From contig NZ_CP158190.1 in the NCBI RefSeq assembly GCF_040250305.1, positions 3,690,001-3,754,000 of the forward strand: a DNA stretch of 64,000 nt. Direction: 5' to 3'. This document shows positions 8,560 through 17,650 of the stretch, piece after piece (the first letter of the stretch is position 1; each line of letters starts with the position of its first letter). The stretch is from Peribacillus frigoritolerans. Its GTDB lineage: Bacteria > Bacillota > Bacilli > Bacillales > DSM-1321. The position numbers were made by a program, and so were the translations under genes. The notes under the pieces are model-generated. The model was not told the origin of the DNA. It searched no databases and was given only the letters and a program-made list of their open reading frames with translations.

Positions 8560-8802
8560 ATGGAACGCATGTTCAGAGTATGTGGATTTTGGACAGGAAT
8601 TATGGCAATTTTCTTTTATCTTGGCCATATGCATCAAACGTCTTTGCTTTTCTTTGCACAAACGATCTTTTTTGTACTTTTAAGTTATTTGAAATTATCT
8701 GAGCGCATGTATATTTATGTTTTCGGCGCCTATCTTACCGTTTTCTTTGCAGGATTTTCCTACTGGAGCGTATTTATGATGACTCCTGGTACTGCGCATT
8801 AA
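8560..8802 (+). CDS. yqgY: YqgY family membrane protein (DUF2626)
   Basis: 80 residues almost entirely hydrophobic, with about three predicted membrane helices (VCGFWTGIMAIFFYLGHM, LLFFAQTIFFVLLSYL, YIYVFGAYLTVFFAGFSYW). Size, sequence character and place match the YqgY/DUF2626 family of Bacillaceae, whose function is unknown. An AAGGAGGGATT ribosome binding site precedes the start. It follows the HTH regulator by 85 bases and is closed by a strong hairpin terminator. Confidence 0.88.
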   Translation: MERMFRVCGFWTGIMAIFFYLGHMHQTSLLFFAQTIFFVLLSYLKLSERMYIYVFGAYLTVFFAGFSYWSVFMMTPGTAH

Positions 8803-8819
8803 GAACAAGCAATATTACA

Positions 8820-8850
8820 TAACCCATGAATTTTGATTCATGGGTTTTTA
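8820..8850. terminator. Bidirectional terminator after yqgY
   Basis: A perfect hairpin AACCCATGAA / TTCATGGGTT with a T-run to the right lies between convergent yqgY and the methyltransferase gene, and can serve both. Confidence 0.85.
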
Positions 8851-8854
8851 CTTG

Positions 8855-9958
8855 TCACCATTCAGGAAAGATCCTTACATCATTTGCTAAATTCTTCAAT
8901 TGAAGCAACACTTTGAAATGTTCACTAACTCCCCCTGGAACGATAAGTCCGCGAATTGCACGATTACGCTTCGCCGTTTTCGAGAATGGATCAGTTCCTT
9001 GATGGTCCCTCAGTTCCTCTAATATCCCTGCTTTAAGCAAGAATTCATTTTGAAGAAAAAGCCCCTGATTGGAAAGACCCTTTCTTTTTCCAATCTCGAT
9101 TAATGTGTCAAAATGGATATGTGTCGTCAGATCCATATCACCAGGATACATAAGTGGATCTTTAATCATTTGGTGCTCATAATAGCCCCTCAAGCTCCCT
9201 TGAAGATGAGCTGGCTCCTTCCATTCCTTTTCGGTATAGCCATAATCAATTGTAAGGAGTATACCCGATTCGATACAGGAAACGATCTTCTCATATTCAC
9301 GGACCATTTTTAACGGAACTTCATATCGTTGTTTTTCATTTAAGGTGACAGTTCGTTCTGTAAGGTAAGATAGAATGTCAGGGTTGTCCAAAGGTTCCCT
9401 CACCTCTACCAACTCGCCTTCCTTTTCAGTGACGAATACCTCTACGAGGGCTCCCTTATACTTTTCAATCACATGTATAGGCAACGCGTCGAAAAGTTCA
9501 TTTGAAAAGAGGATACCATTTACCTTCGTCCATTTTTCCAAACTGGCAGCAGAAACTGCCTGTTTGAACATCCCTATACGTTCTTGCTGAAGCCTTCTAT
9601 GAAATGGACTTTCATCCACAAGGATATAAGTCAAAGAGTCCCATATCTGCGGTTCCATTTCCTTCATGGAAACGAGGATATCATAAGCGAGCTTACCGTC
9701 CCCTGCGCCGACCTCGATGATTTTTGGTGAAACTCCGCAGTTTTTTATTAAATAAACGAACCATCTGGCCAGAGATCTCCCAAATGCATCCCCAACATTG
9801 CCAGACGTATAAAAATCCCCTCTGGAGCCAATCTTCTTTTTTGCGCGTACATAGTAGCCTATATTTGGCGCATATAAAACAGCTTCCATATAGTCATGAT
9901 AGGAAATTCTTTTTTGGGGGCTTCCTGCAATCAATTCCTTTAAGTGATTTTTCAACAC
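8855..9958 (-). CDS. MidA/NDUFAF7-type class I SAM-dependent methyltransferase
   Basis: 367 residues. The N-terminal segment SYHDYMEAVLYAPNIGYY and the SRGDFYTSGNVGDAFG region, followed by the SAM-binding GxGxG-like IEVGAGDGKLAYDIL and the FSNELFDALP motif, identify the family DUF185/COG1565. Its mitochondrial relative NDUFAF7 methylates an arginine of a complex I subunit; the target of bacterial homologues is not established. It stands alone, converging on yqgY, and the start ATG at 9958 is acceptable although its ribosome binding site is modest. Confidence 0.85.
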   Translation of the reverse strand: MLKNHLKELIAGSPQKRISYHDYMEAVLYAPNIGYYVRAKKKIGSRGDFYTSGNVGDAFGRSLARWFVYLIKNCGVSPKIIEVGAGDGKLAYDILVSMKEMEPQIWDSLTYILVDESPFHRRLQQERIGMFKQAVSAASLEKWTKVNGILFSNELFDALPIHVIEKYKGALVEVFVTEKEGELVEVREPLDNPDILSYLTERTVTLNEKQRYEVPLKMVREYEKIVSCIESGILLTIDYGYTEKEWKEPAHLQGSLRGYYEHQMIKDPLMYPGDMDLTTHIHFDTLIEIGKRKGLSNQGLFLQNEFLLKAGILEELRDHQGTDPFSKTAKRNRAIRGLIVPGGVSEHFKVLLQLKNLANDVRIFPEW

Positions 9959-10249
9959 AATGCCTCCGTCTCCATGCTTCCATTAAATGAAAATTAAATG
10001 TCCTTTCTTTACAAAACACATAAATAAGTTTTTATCGACAATCATACTCAAAACAAAATTTAAAGTTCACAAAATGTTCAATTTTTTCATCTCGCAGTCA
10101 TAAGCGTGCCATGATTACAAAATGAATGTTTTCCAAATCTTAGTTCAGAGCTGAATTAAAGTCTGCACACAAGGCAAGGTTCCGGTTTCTATATTCAGTA
10201 TAGTTTGGTAAATGACCCATTTCAATATTTTTACATAATTAAGAACTTA
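9959..10249. other. Intergenic region upstream of the MidA-like gene
   Basis: About 290 AT-rich bases between yqgX and the methyltransferase gene. No ORF with a credible start, no repeat shared with other parts of the window and no clear operator was seen; it presumably holds the promoter of the methyltransferase gene. Confidence 0.4.
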
Positions 10250-10280
10250 AAATAAAACAGGTGCCAATCGGCACCTGCAA
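10250..10280 (-). terminator. Terminator of yqgX
   Basis: On the minus strand a GC-rich hairpin (CAGGTGCC / GGCACCTG, four-base loop) is followed by TTTTATTTT just after the yqgX stop. Confidence 0.85.
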
Positions 10281-10286
10281 AAGTCA

Positions 10287-10913
10287 TTATCTCAAAAAGG
10301 GATTAGTATTCTTTTCATCCAGAATGGTCGTGACAGGCCCATGACCAGGAAAAACGATCGTATCATCAGAAAGTGTCAGCAGCTTCGTTTCAATGCTATT
10401 TAACAGCACTGCCTCGCTTCCGCCTATTAAATCGGTTCTGCCTACGCTTCCTTGGAACAAGACATCCCCTGAAAAGAGGAGCCGTTCGTCCTTTACATAA
10501 TACGAAACGCTCCCTGGTGAGTGTCCGGGGGTTTCGAATACTTCGAAAGTGAATCCCCCAATAGTAAGTTGTTGCTCATTTGCCAGGAAGTGATCGGCAG
10601 GCTTCATGCGCATTGGATTTTCCGGGAACCAGTTTTGAGAACCATTCAATGCGGGATCAAGTAGCCACTTGGCCTCTTTTTCATGAATATATGCAGGTAT
10701 CCCATAATGATCCCGAATAGCATCAAGAGCACCGATATGGTCAAAATGTGCATGTGTCAATAAAATCGCCAAAGGCTTTAAATTTTTTGTTTGTATGTAC
10801 TGTATGATTTTCTGCGGCTCTTCACCCGGATCGAAAATGATGCAATCCTGTCCATCAGAAACTACATAACAATTCGTTTGCAGCGGGCCTAGAGGTATTT
10901 GTGTCCATTTCAT
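10287..10913 (-). CDS. yqgX: Metallo-beta-lactamase-fold hydrolase YqgX
   Basis: About 208 residues of the glyoxalase II-like metallo-beta-lactamase fold. The zinc motif THAHFDH is present, along with GHSPGSVSYY (third metal ligand), SGDVLF (bridging aspartate) and PGHGP near the C-terminus, so the dinuclear metal site is complete. In B. subtilis YqgX is described as a putative hydroxyacylglutathione hydrolase-like or bacillithiol-related enzyme; the substrate cannot be told from sequence. The start at 10913 is preferred over upstream TTG and ATG codons because GGAG lies nine bases before it. Confidence 0.88.
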   Translation of the reverse strand: MKWTQIPLGPLQTNCYVVSDGQDCIIFDPGEEPQKIIQYIQTKNLKPLAILLTHAHFDHIGALDAIRDHYGIPAYIHEKEAKWLLDPALNGSQNWFPENPMRMKPADHFLANEQQLTIGGFTFEVFETPGHSPGSVSYYVKDERLLFSGDVLFQGSVGRTDLIGGSEAVLLNSIETKLLTLSDDTIVFPGHGPVTTILDEKNTNPFLR

Positions 10914-11146
10914 TTCCATCAACTCCAATATGATTTTCTATCTTCATCTTACACTAATTAAGCTGCTAATGTTAATCCAGTTTACTCAAGTCATAGAAGT
11001 GTCACCTATTAAACCTCGACAAATAATTGAAAAAATATTAAGATATTAACAAATGCAATCTTTTCTACATATTTTTGGTAGTTGCTTTATTCTCTGGGTA
11101 TATTATTAAGGATTAAGTTATTCATTACGAAAAAGGGGGTTTTGAC

Positions 11147-11320
11147 ATGATATTAATGGTAGTTTTCGGACTTGTGGCTATATTAGGAGTAGTAGCTGTG
11201 TTTACCTCATTAAAAAAGAGAAACTTCTTAGGATTCATTTTTGCTGCCGGCAGTGCAGTCGTGTTTGGCTGGTTCACTGTCATGACTGTCATCAACAGCG
11301 GTTTTCCAGTTGCCCATTGA
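11147..11320 (+). CDS. yqgW: DUF2759 small membrane protein (YqgW-like)
   Basis: A 57-residue ORF with two hydrophobic helices (VVFGLVAILGVVAVFTSL and FLGFIFAAGSAVVFGWFTVMT) separated by KKRN, then a short tail. This is the pattern of DUF2759 proteins found next to yqgX in Bacillus, where the gene is called yqgW (symbol from memory, moderately sure). AAAAGGGGG precedes the ATG with proper spacing. The function is unknown. A GCTCGCC hairpin follows the stop and begins the duplicated terminator that flanks a repeat element. Confidence 0.75.
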   Translation: MILMVVFGLVAILGVVAVFTSLKKRNFLGFIFAAGSAVVFGWFTVMTVINSGFPVAH

Positions 11321-11324
11321 AGAA

Positions 11325-11350
11325 AAAAGCTCGCCAATCCGGCGAGCTTT
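11325..11350. terminator. First copy of duplicated terminator hairpin after yqgW
   Basis: AAAGCTCGCC AA TCCGGCGAGCTTT forms a strong hairpin. It is repeated almost exactly at 11517-11541, on the other side of the element at 11351-11517. The right-hand copy is followed by TTTTGTTTT and is the functional terminator for the plus strand. Confidence 0.75.
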
Positions 11351-11517
11351 CAGTTTGTAGACAAAAGGGGTGTAGAATCGACGAATACGCATTCTGCACT
11401 TTAACTTTCTATAAGCTGCTGTCTTTAAGAGTGCCTGGAACGGAAATCAACGTCCAATTGTACAAGCCATAAAAAAACTGTAGGCAAACGATTTTCATCG
11501 AGTTTCCTACAGTCTGA
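11351..11517 (-). mobile_element. Terminator-associated repeat element, copy 1 (short)
   Basis: About 167 bases starting CAGTTTGTAGAC and ending CTACAGTCTGA. Read on the minus strand it has the same ends and the same inner segment (a GTACAATTGGACGTTGATTTCC-like stretch, interrupted here for brevity, then AGGCACTC) as copy 2 at 14201-14605, but lacks the GC-rich core. It has no ORF. It lies precisely between two copies of the yqgW terminator hairpin. It looks like a non-autonomous, MITE-like element. Confidence 0.6.
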
Positions 11518-11541
11518 AAGCTCGCCATCCGGCGAGCTTTT
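11517..11541. terminator. Second copy of the yqgW/yqgU terminator hairpin
   Basis: AAGCTCGCC AT CCGGCGAGCTT followed by TTGTTTT on the plus strand; lies just before the end of convergent yqgU and matches the hairpin at 11325-11350 except for one base in the loop. Confidence 0.8.
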
Positions 11542-11552
11542 GTTTTAGGTCA

Positions 11553-12725
11553 TCATGTTTGTTTGAACAATCTTTGTATTTGATGGGTTTTCATATCAAT
11601 GATTTTCTCAAATTGATATCCATATAAGCAGAAGTTGCCATCAAGCGAACAGCTTAATGGTTCATTTTCCATGTCCTTCATCAATTCTTCTTGTGTGCCT
11701 TTTTCCCAATTTAATTTAGTTAAGGTAAACCTTCCCTCATATTGGTCCGCATCTTTTGATTCATTAGGAATAAATGTTATTAATTCCTTGTCTTTTTCAA
11801 TGAAATCATAGGAGGGAATCATCCAATCTGAAAAGCTTTTCAATAGTGGTACGGAAAAAGAGTGGATCGGCTTGTTTGTTGGATCATAAAATGCATATGT
11901 ACCCCGATCTTGTTTTTCTGTCTCCACTTGAATCGTCATTAGCGCTTGTTTCATTTTTTTAAAGTGAATGACATCGAGCATAAGGCTGTCCGTTCCATCC
12001 CCATTAAGCGCTTTTCTTTCTAGGGGTGCCGTCAAAGCAGGTTCTTCCCTGTCCCAATCGAGAAACATCAAATCTTTTTCACTTGCCCATTGAGCAAAGG
12101 GCTGTGGAAAGTCCAGAGTTTCCATTGTTTGTTCATCTGGATTCAACACATAACTGTTGTATGTCCAATCTTCATAAAAACTCGATAAAAACAACTGGCC
12201 ATCTTTAAATGAATTCCACTCATAAGCTAATTCATAGGCTGGGATCGCCACGGAATACAGTGGATCTCCCGTTTTATCGAGTATTGTGATTGATGCTTTA
12301 CTCGAAGAGGTGAAGGACGATAACAAAATATGCGTTCCAGACGGACTGATCGATACTTCAGAAAACTCAAAAGCCGGCTGATAGAAAACGGAAGTATCAT
12401 TCGTTTCCAAATTCCATGCCATCAACTGGGATAATTCATTACCATCCCGCTTCACAGAATATAAAATGGTTTTAGAATCCAGCCATCCAACAATGGCTTC
12501 GATTTTATCCGTTTCTGCAGTCGGGACCTTTAGATTGCTTACTGAAGTTTCCAGGTTTGATTGGGAGTGTTCTTTTTCCGTATCATTTACGGGTTTACTA
12601 AGGTCCTTGGAAGGCTCACAAGCCGAGATAAGAAGGATAGTGGAGATAAATAATGGGATGAAACACAACATCTTACAAATGGAAAGCCGCATACAAAGTG
12701 CTGCTTTGGATACTTTAATCTCCAC
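11553..12725 (-). CDS. yqgU: Putative lipoprotein YqgU
   Basis: Up to 390 residues. The N-terminus has a basic segment, a hydrophobic stretch (FIPLFISTILL) and the lipobox ISAC, so it should be exported and lipid-anchored. The mature part, after a Ser/Thr/Glu-rich linker, contains repeating beta-strand patterns (WLDSKTILYS, ISPSGTHILLSS) suggestive of a beta-propeller-like fold. Place beside yqgT and yqgX identifies it as YqgU, of unknown function. Two starts are possible: GTG at 12725 with GGGAGG upstream, or ATG at 12692, which gives a more usual signal peptide length. Confidence 0.8.
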   Translation of the reverse strand: MEIKVSKAALCMRLSICKMLCFIPLFISTILLISACEPSKDLSKPVNDTEKEHSQSNLETSVSNLKVPTAETDKIEAIVGWLDSKTILYSVKRDGNELSQLMAWNLETNDTSVFYQPAFEFSEVSISPSGTHILLSSFTSSSKASITILDKTGDPLYSVAIPAYELAYEWNSFKDGQLFLSSFYEDWTYNSYVLNPDEQTMETLDFPQPFAQWASEKDLMFLDWDREEPALTAPLERKALNGDGTDSLMLDVIHFKKMKQALMTIQVETEKQDRGTYAFYDPTNKPIHSFSVPLLKSFSDWMIPSYDFIEKDKELITFIPNESKDADQYEGRFTLTKLNWEKGTQEELMKDMENEPLSCSLDGNFCLYGYQFEKIIDMKTHQIQRLFKQT

Positions 12726-12898
12726 ACACCTCCCACTTCAAAACTAAAACGCCTGGCATATGTGAGCGAGACATTAGAAAGAGAGTAAGGATTAACCAAT
12801 CGAATCCTTACGACTTTCATTATAAAGTAAAAAAGAGAAAATGTGGCGAATAATGATCTTATATTTTTTTGGAAGTATATCCCTTAGGGGGAAATGTA

Positions 12899-14065
12899 TC
12901 ACATATAAAGGCCTGCCACCAATATCTTGACGGTATCTTCATATATACCAGGCAAATGGGAAAGCGGAAGCGGATTGATGCCCTTTCCCAATTCGATTGT
13001 GAAACCGCCGCGTTTGAATTCCTGAATGAACCAATCTTTATACCCGGCATGGCTGTCAACGTATTGTACTGCCCGATATCCGCTGCGTTCCTCAAACTCC
13101 CTTGCAACATTCGCTGCCTCTTCAGGTTCATGTCCCTCATATCCCCAATAGAATTCTTTTCCCTGGGTGTGAAGTGCAAGCACTCTTTCAAAATTCCGCT
13201 TCATTGCCAGCTCCTTCATGGCCAATGCTTCTGGTTCTGATAACGCGGTCTCTCCTGGGAAATCTCTTGGGGCAGGGGCTTTTGGAATCTTTCTACGCTT
13301 TTCAATCTCCCAATTGGCAGGATATTGATTATTCAGATCTATACCGCGTATATTGGCTTTCCAAGCATAAAAGGCAGGATTGCCATTGTTTATTTTTAAA
13401 ACATCGACCTTCCCCTCTGCCGCCTCCTCCCCCTTTAGGACAAGCTCGACTCCATCCGGATTCACCATTGGAACCATCGAAATGGTCATATCCCGATAGA
13501 AGGGCATACAATCCATTCCGCAAAGTGTACGATCATTCGTTACTGCCAGCAGAAAATCATTCAGCCATTTCATCAAAACCGCCGAAGTGATCCATTCATT
13601 AGCATGGAATGAACCGTTATAATGTATGATCTTATCGCCTTGACCGATCCTTACCTCAAGGAGTTCTTTTCCCAACACACTCCTCCCAATCGATTCAACC
13701 TTAATAAAGGGGTAATGAAAAGATAGAGTATCAAGATCGTCAAGAAGTGATTGATAATCATAGGGCTTGTCGGTGACAATCATGGGATTCATGACCCGGA
13801 CGGGTACGGAAAAAGGTTTTTGTCCACCTTGATTCAACAATGATACCCCATCGATGGGCAGGTGATATTGTAAAGCGATTTCGGCTAAATCGATATCTAA
13901 CCGGGACTCTTCCTGAACAATGTATCCAGGTATCTGTACTTCCATGCCATTTGGCAAAACCCCGCCAGTAATGGCGGGATTGGCATCCTCTATCAAAACC
14001 CGGGGAATTTGGAACAATTGACTGTAATATGCCAAATCATCCCCGCTTCTGCTCACGACTTTCAT
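12899..14065 (-). CDS. yqgT: M14-family gamma-D-glutamyl-L-diamino acid endopeptidase YqgT
   Basis: 388 residues. The first 90 residues resemble one or two LysM-type wall-binding units (VPNGMEVQIPGYIV-like pattern, here LPNGMEVQIPGYIV). The catalytic part has the zinc motif HANE (in GSFHANEW, about residue 168), a third zinc ligand in ALHTQGKE (about 298), and the catalytic glutamate in FTIELGKG (about 366), all characteristic of carboxypeptidase A-like M14 enzymes. Relatives cleave the gamma-D-Glu-meso-diaminopimelate bond of peptidoglycan peptides. There is no signal peptide, so it may act on imported muropeptides in the cytoplasm. Confidence 0.88.
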   Translation of the reverse strand: MKVVSRSGDDLAYYSQLFQIPRVLIEDANPAITGGVLPNGMEVQIPGYIVQEESRLDIDLAEIALQYHLPIDGVSLLNQGGQKPFSVPVRVMNPMIVTDKPYDYQSLLDDLDTLSFHYPFIKVESIGRSVLGKELLEVRIGQGDKIIHYNGSFHANEWITSAVLMKWLNDFLLAVTNDRTLCGMDCMPFYRDMTISMVPMVNPDGVELVLKGEEAAEGKVDVLKINNGNPAFYAWKANIRGIDLNNQYPANWEIEKRRKIPKAPAPRDFPGETALSEPEALAMKELAMKRNFERVLALHTQGKEFYWGYEGHEPEEAANVAREFEERSGYRAVQYVDSHAGYKDWFIQEFKRGGFTIELGKGINPLPLSHLPGIYEDTVKILVAGLYM

Positions 14066-14181
14066 TCAGCCTCCGCCCCTTTCATTGTTTTATCTTTATG
14101 AAGGGAAAAACAGAAAGATGTTCAGGAAGTCTCTTGTTTCATAATTGTAATGGGTACTGATTCTCCTGAAAAAACGAAAAA

Positions 14182-14199
14182 ACCTGGATTGCGCCAGGT
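14182..14199 (-). terminator. Terminator hairpin of yqgS, left copy
   Basis: Hairpin ACCTGG CGCAAT CCAGGT followed on the minus strand by TTTTTTCGTTTTTT, a good intrinsic terminator. An identical hairpin stands at 14607-14624, on the other side of the repeat element. Confidence 0.8.
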
Positions 14200-14200
14200 A

Positions 14201-14605
14201 TCAGTAGACAAACTCGATGAAAATCTCCTACCGTTTTTTTAGGTTTTGTGCAATTTGAACGTCGATTTCCTCTTCAGGCACTCGCTTTCCGCGGGCGGTC
14301 CGGGAGCCTCCTCGGCGCCTTTGCGCCTGCGGGGTCTCCCCTAGACTCGCTTTTCTAAGCAGGAGTCTCGTATTACGTTCCAATCAACTTTGTTTTACCT
14401 TTTAGATAGAACACTTTTGTCCACAGTCTTTTTTGTTTAGTATTAAAACTTGAGGTGACTAAAGATTCTTTCAAAACATGATTGTATTCAGCGATATCGG
14501 CTTGAAATGATTACTTTAGATAATTGATCCATTTAAAACGTTATTTTTAGCCAGTACAATCGTAACACCAGATACCACCTCGATACCTTTTTGTCTACAA
14601 ACTGA
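14201..14605 (+). mobile_element. Terminator-associated repeat element, copy 2 (long)
   Basis: About 405 bases between TCAGTAGACAAACTC and TTGTCTACAAACTGA. The GC-rich core (14280-14345, with CTTTCCGCGGGCGG and TTTGCGCCTGCGGGGTC) and the following GTTCCAATCAACTT are shared with copy 3 at 35584-35779 and contain strong stem-loop potential. A first right-end-like stretch (CTTTTGTCCACAGTC) occurs at about 14411-14425 and a second at 14590-14605, so this copy may be composite. It has no credible ORF. It is flanked on both sides by the same ACCTGG..CCAGGT hairpin. Confidence 0.6.
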
Positions 14606-14606
14606 A

Positions 14607-14624
14607 ACCTGGATTGCGCCAGGT
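14607..14624. terminator. Terminator hairpin of yqgS, right copy
   Basis: Same ACCTGG..CCAGGT hairpin as at 14182-14199, immediately after the yqgS stop. Here the T-run is on the plus-strand side, while the minus-strand tail is only TTTCAGTTTG, so the upstream half of the original terminator seems to remain here. Confidence 0.7.
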
Positions 14625-14632
14625 TTCTTTTT

Positions 14633-16486
14633 TCAACGTTGCTCATAAAATCGGAGCAAATCCCCGTAAATGATTTTGTCGGAGTAATCAAGCTCTTGTT
14701 TCGCCTTTTCCAAATACTTCTCACATGAAACTTTTTCAGTCGCCGCTCCAGTCTTTTTATCATAGCAGGTATCCATCGTATAGAGATAATCCTTCGTGAT
14801 GAAACTGCTATCGCGAAGAACGGTGAATTCTAATTTCTCTTCAGAAAATAGATCTTTGCCGAATTCGATATAATCATCATTATCAATCCCCAATAAATGA
14901 AGGAGTGTCGGCCTTACATCAATTTGGCCGGAAACGGTGGAAATCGTTTTTCCCTTCTGACCGGGGATATGTATGATGAGCGGGACACGCTGAAGTTGGA
15001 TGGATTCGAAAGGCGTGATTTCCTTCCCAAGGAACTGGCTCATGGCAGAGTTGTGATTTTCCGAAATTCCATAATGGTCCCCATATAGCACAATTATGGA
15101 ATCATCATATAATCCATCACGTTTCAAATCGCCGACAAATCGTTCCAAGGCTTCGTCCGTATAACGTACGGTCGGAAAATATTGATTCAATGTTTTGGAA
15201 TTGGAATCGTATGGCTCCAATGTCCGGTCTTCCTCATTCAAAGTGAATGGGAAATGATTGGTTAACGTTATGAACTTGGCATAAAAAGGCTCAGGCATCC
15301 TCTTCAAGTGAGAGATTGATTGTTTGAAGAAAGATTTATCATTCAAACCCCAATTGATGGAATTCCCTTCAGAGACATTGTATTCATCACTGTCATAAAA
15401 CCGCTGGTATCCAAGAGAATCATACATTATGTCACGATTCCAAAAGCTTTTATTATTGGCATGCAAGGAAGCCGTATAGTAACCTTTTTCCGTTAAGATT
15501 TCGGGGGTGGCTTTGTATTCATTTTGGGCATGAGTGAAAAATACTGCACCTCTACCTAAAGGATAGAGGGAATTCTCAATAATGAATTCTGAATCGGATG
15601 TTTTCCCCTGGCCAGTTTGGTGATAAAAGTTATTGAAATAATAGCTTTCTTTAATGAATTCGTTCAGAAAAGGAGTGATTTCTTCACCGTTGACAGTTTT
15701 ATTGATGACAAAGCTTTGAGTGGATTCCAATGATACAAGTATCACATTTTTGCCTTTTGCCAGACCATAGAGATCATCATTAACCTCTTTTTGATTGGCA
15801 CGGACATAATTTTCAATTTCCGACAATTCACTGCCGTCCGCAAGGGCACGTTGAGCTGATGATTTCGTCTGTAATATTGCATCATAGAGGTGATAATGGT
15901 ACGTACCGATATTCTTAACGAGGATTTCGCGGTCAAACGTTCTTGTCAATAGTTCAGGACGCGCCGCTTCAGCTAAAGCTAAGTTAAAAAATGTTACTCC
16001 TAAAGCGATTAACATAAAGAATTTACGATCCTTTGGATTGTATCTACATTCATGGAATGTTTTTGGTTTGTATTTCAGCAGCAGCATCAAGAAAAGAATA
16101 TCGGCAAAATACAATAGGTCACTCGGATTGATCAATTCATGTACACTGCTTCCAAGGTCGTTCATATTGCTCGTTTGAAAAAGAACGGGAATGGTTAAAA
16201 AGTCATTGAAAAAGCGAAAAAAAACAAGATTGGCAAAGAGGATGAAGGTGATGGAAAAACTCATGATCAATAAATATGCTGTCCTTCTATTTTCTTTTAA
16301 AAATATATGCACGCCAAGAGTAAGCAATAGGAAACTGACAGGATTGATGAATAGTATGAATTCCTGGAGCCAATTATCAATATCTATCTCAAAACTTGTT
16401 TTATAAGCAATATATGTTTTAAGCCAAAGTGAAATGAATACGGCCCAAAACAATGAATACCCCTGTTTTTTGAAGACCCTTTTCAA
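14633..16486 (-). CDS. yqgS: Lipoteichoic acid synthase family protein YqgS
   Basis: About 617 residues. Five N-terminal transmembrane helices are followed from about residue 210 by an extracellular alkaline phosphatase-like sulfatase domain. The catalytic region VILVSLEST (nucleophile threonine) and the metal-binding LYGDHYG near residue 460 are present. The family transfers glycerol-phosphate from phosphatidylglycerol to build polyglycerol-phosphate LTA; YqgS is one of several LtaS paralogues in B. subtilis. The frame is open to 16540, but TTG at 16486 has GAGGAGGG at good distance and gives the typical N-terminus MKRVFKKQG. Confidence 0.92.
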   Translation of the reverse strand: MKRVFKKQGYSLFWAVFISLWLKTYIAYKTSFEIDIDNWLQEFILFINPVSFLLLTLGVHIFLKENRRTAYLLIMSFSITFILFANLVFFRFFNDFLTIPVLFQTSNMNDLGSSVHELINPSDLLYFADILFLMLLLKYKPKTFHECRYNPKDRKFFMLIALGVTFFNLALAEAARPELLTRTFDREILVKNIGTYHYHLYDAILQTKSSAQRALADGSELSEIENYVRANQKEVNDDLYGLAKGKNVILVSLESTQSFVINKTVNGEEITPFLNEFIKESYYFNNFYHQTGQGKTSDSEFIIENSLYPLGRGAVFFTHAQNEYKATPEILTEKGYYTASLHANNKSFWNRDIMYDSLGYQRFYDSDEYNVSEGNSINWGLNDKSFFKQSISHLKRMPEPFYAKFITLTNHFPFTLNEEDRTLEPYDSNSKTLNQYFPTVRYTDEALERFVGDLKRDGLYDDSIIVLYGDHYGISENHNSAMSQFLGKEITPFESIQLQRVPLIIHIPGQKGKTISTVSGQIDVRPTLLHLLGIDNDDYIEFGKDLFSEEKLEFTVLRDSSFITKDYLYTMDTCYDKKTGAATEKVSCEKYLEKAKQELDYSDKIIYGDLLRFYEQR

Positions 16487-16664
16487 TCCTGGTCCCTCCT
16501 CATCGAAGAAGCGCTGGAGCCATGGTCCGGAGCGCCTCAATCATGGGTCCTGGTTCTCCCCTCTATATAAATGCAGGAACGATTGCCCCCACCCCTCAAA
16601 ACGGGGAACTTTTTTCAAGATTCCATTTTTTTCTTATAACCCTGTTACACAGGGCAGCAAGGTA

Positions 16665-17633
16665 TCACGTATTCAGTTGGCTTTTAATGAGCCAGGCTCC
16701 ACCTATCACTCCTGCATCATTGCCTAGTGTGGCCAAGCTGATTTTCGTTGATTTACTAACCCGTTTGAATGCATACTTTCCGAAGGCAGTACGGACAGGA
16801 TCAAGCAAAATGTCCCCAGCTTGTGAAACTCCCCCGCCAATGACGATTTTATCTGGATTCATGACATTCCCAACATGTGATAGTGCCAGCCCCAAGTAAT
16901 TGCCGACCTTATCCACCACAGCTTTGGACAAAGGATCACCTGATGCAGCGCATTGGAATAACAGTTTGGAAGTAACCGCATTTCCCTCGTCGACTTTCTG
17001 CTGAAGCAATGACTTTTCATCAGCGGTATTCAAGGCTTCTAAAGCCATACGGACGATTCCCGTTGCCGAAGCAACCGTTTCCAGACAACCAGTCTTGCCG
17101 CAATTGCATGGTGCCCCTCCGTCCGTTACGACCGTTATATGCCCTATTTCTCCAGCAGCCCCACTGGTACCATGGACGATTTGCCCATTATGGATGATCC
17201 CGCCGCCTACACCAGTTCCCAGAGTGACACAAACGAGGTCTTTGGCACCATTACCGGCGCCTTTCCACATTTCTCCCAAAGCTGCCATATTGGCATCATT
17301 ATCGATCACAGCTGGAAGAGATGTCTCCACTTCCAGTAAATCTTTTAAAGGATAGTCCTTCCAGCCTAAATTGACGGCTTCATATATGGAACCGTTAACA
17401 AATTTCACAGGGCCTGGAGCACCCATTCCTATCCCTACTATCTTACTCTTCGGTTCATTAAGTTCCACGAGCTTCGCATCAATTGCTTTGGCTATATTAA
17501 TCGTAATGAATTTTCCCTTTTCGGAGATGTCCGTGCTGATCTCCCATTTATGTATAATCTCTCCGTATAAATTGATCAGAGCCAGTTTGGTAGTTGTACC
17601 GCCTAAATCCACACCCATCAGCCACTTTTCCAT
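16665..17633 (-). CDS. glcK: Glucokinase (ROK family)
   Basis: About 322 residues. The ATP-binding phosphate-1 motif GVDLGGTTTK is at the N-terminus, DNDANMAALGE marks the sugar-binding and catalytic aspartate region, and the ROK zinc signature CNCGKTGCLE lies near residue 180. It phosphorylates cytosolic glucose to glucose-6-phosphate, mainly glucose released from oligosaccharides since PTS glucose is already phosphorylated. AAGGTGAG upstream favours the ATG at 17633 over upstream TTG and ATG codons. It follows yqgQ by 17 bases, so both belong to one transcript, as in B. subtilis. Confidence 0.95.
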   Translation of the reverse strand: MEKWLMGVDLGGTTTKLALINLYGEIIHKWEISTDISEKGKFITINIAKAIDAKLVELNEPKSKIVGIGMGAPGPVKFVNGSIYEAVNLGWKDYPLKDLLEVETSLPAVIDNDANMAALGEMWKGAGNGAKDLVCVTLGTGVGGGIIHNGQIVHGTSGAAGEIGHITVVTDGGAPCNCGKTGCLETVASATGIVRMALEALNTADEKSLLQQKVDEGNAVTSKLLFQCAASGDPLSKAVVDKVGNYLGLALSHVGNVMNPDKIVIGGGVSQAGDILLDPVRTAFGKYAFKRVSKSTKISLATLGNDAGVIGGAWLIKSQLNT

Positions 17634-17650
17634 CATTCTCACCTTTTTTA

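Noticed and set aside
11321..11552. Small-RNA gene between yqgW and yqgU
   Set aside because: The structure is better explained as a repeat element between two terminator hairpins with relatives at 14201 and 35584.
14533..14763. 76-residue minus-strand ORF over the yqgS 3' end
   Set aside because: Out-of-frame shadow of yqgS continuing into the repeat element.
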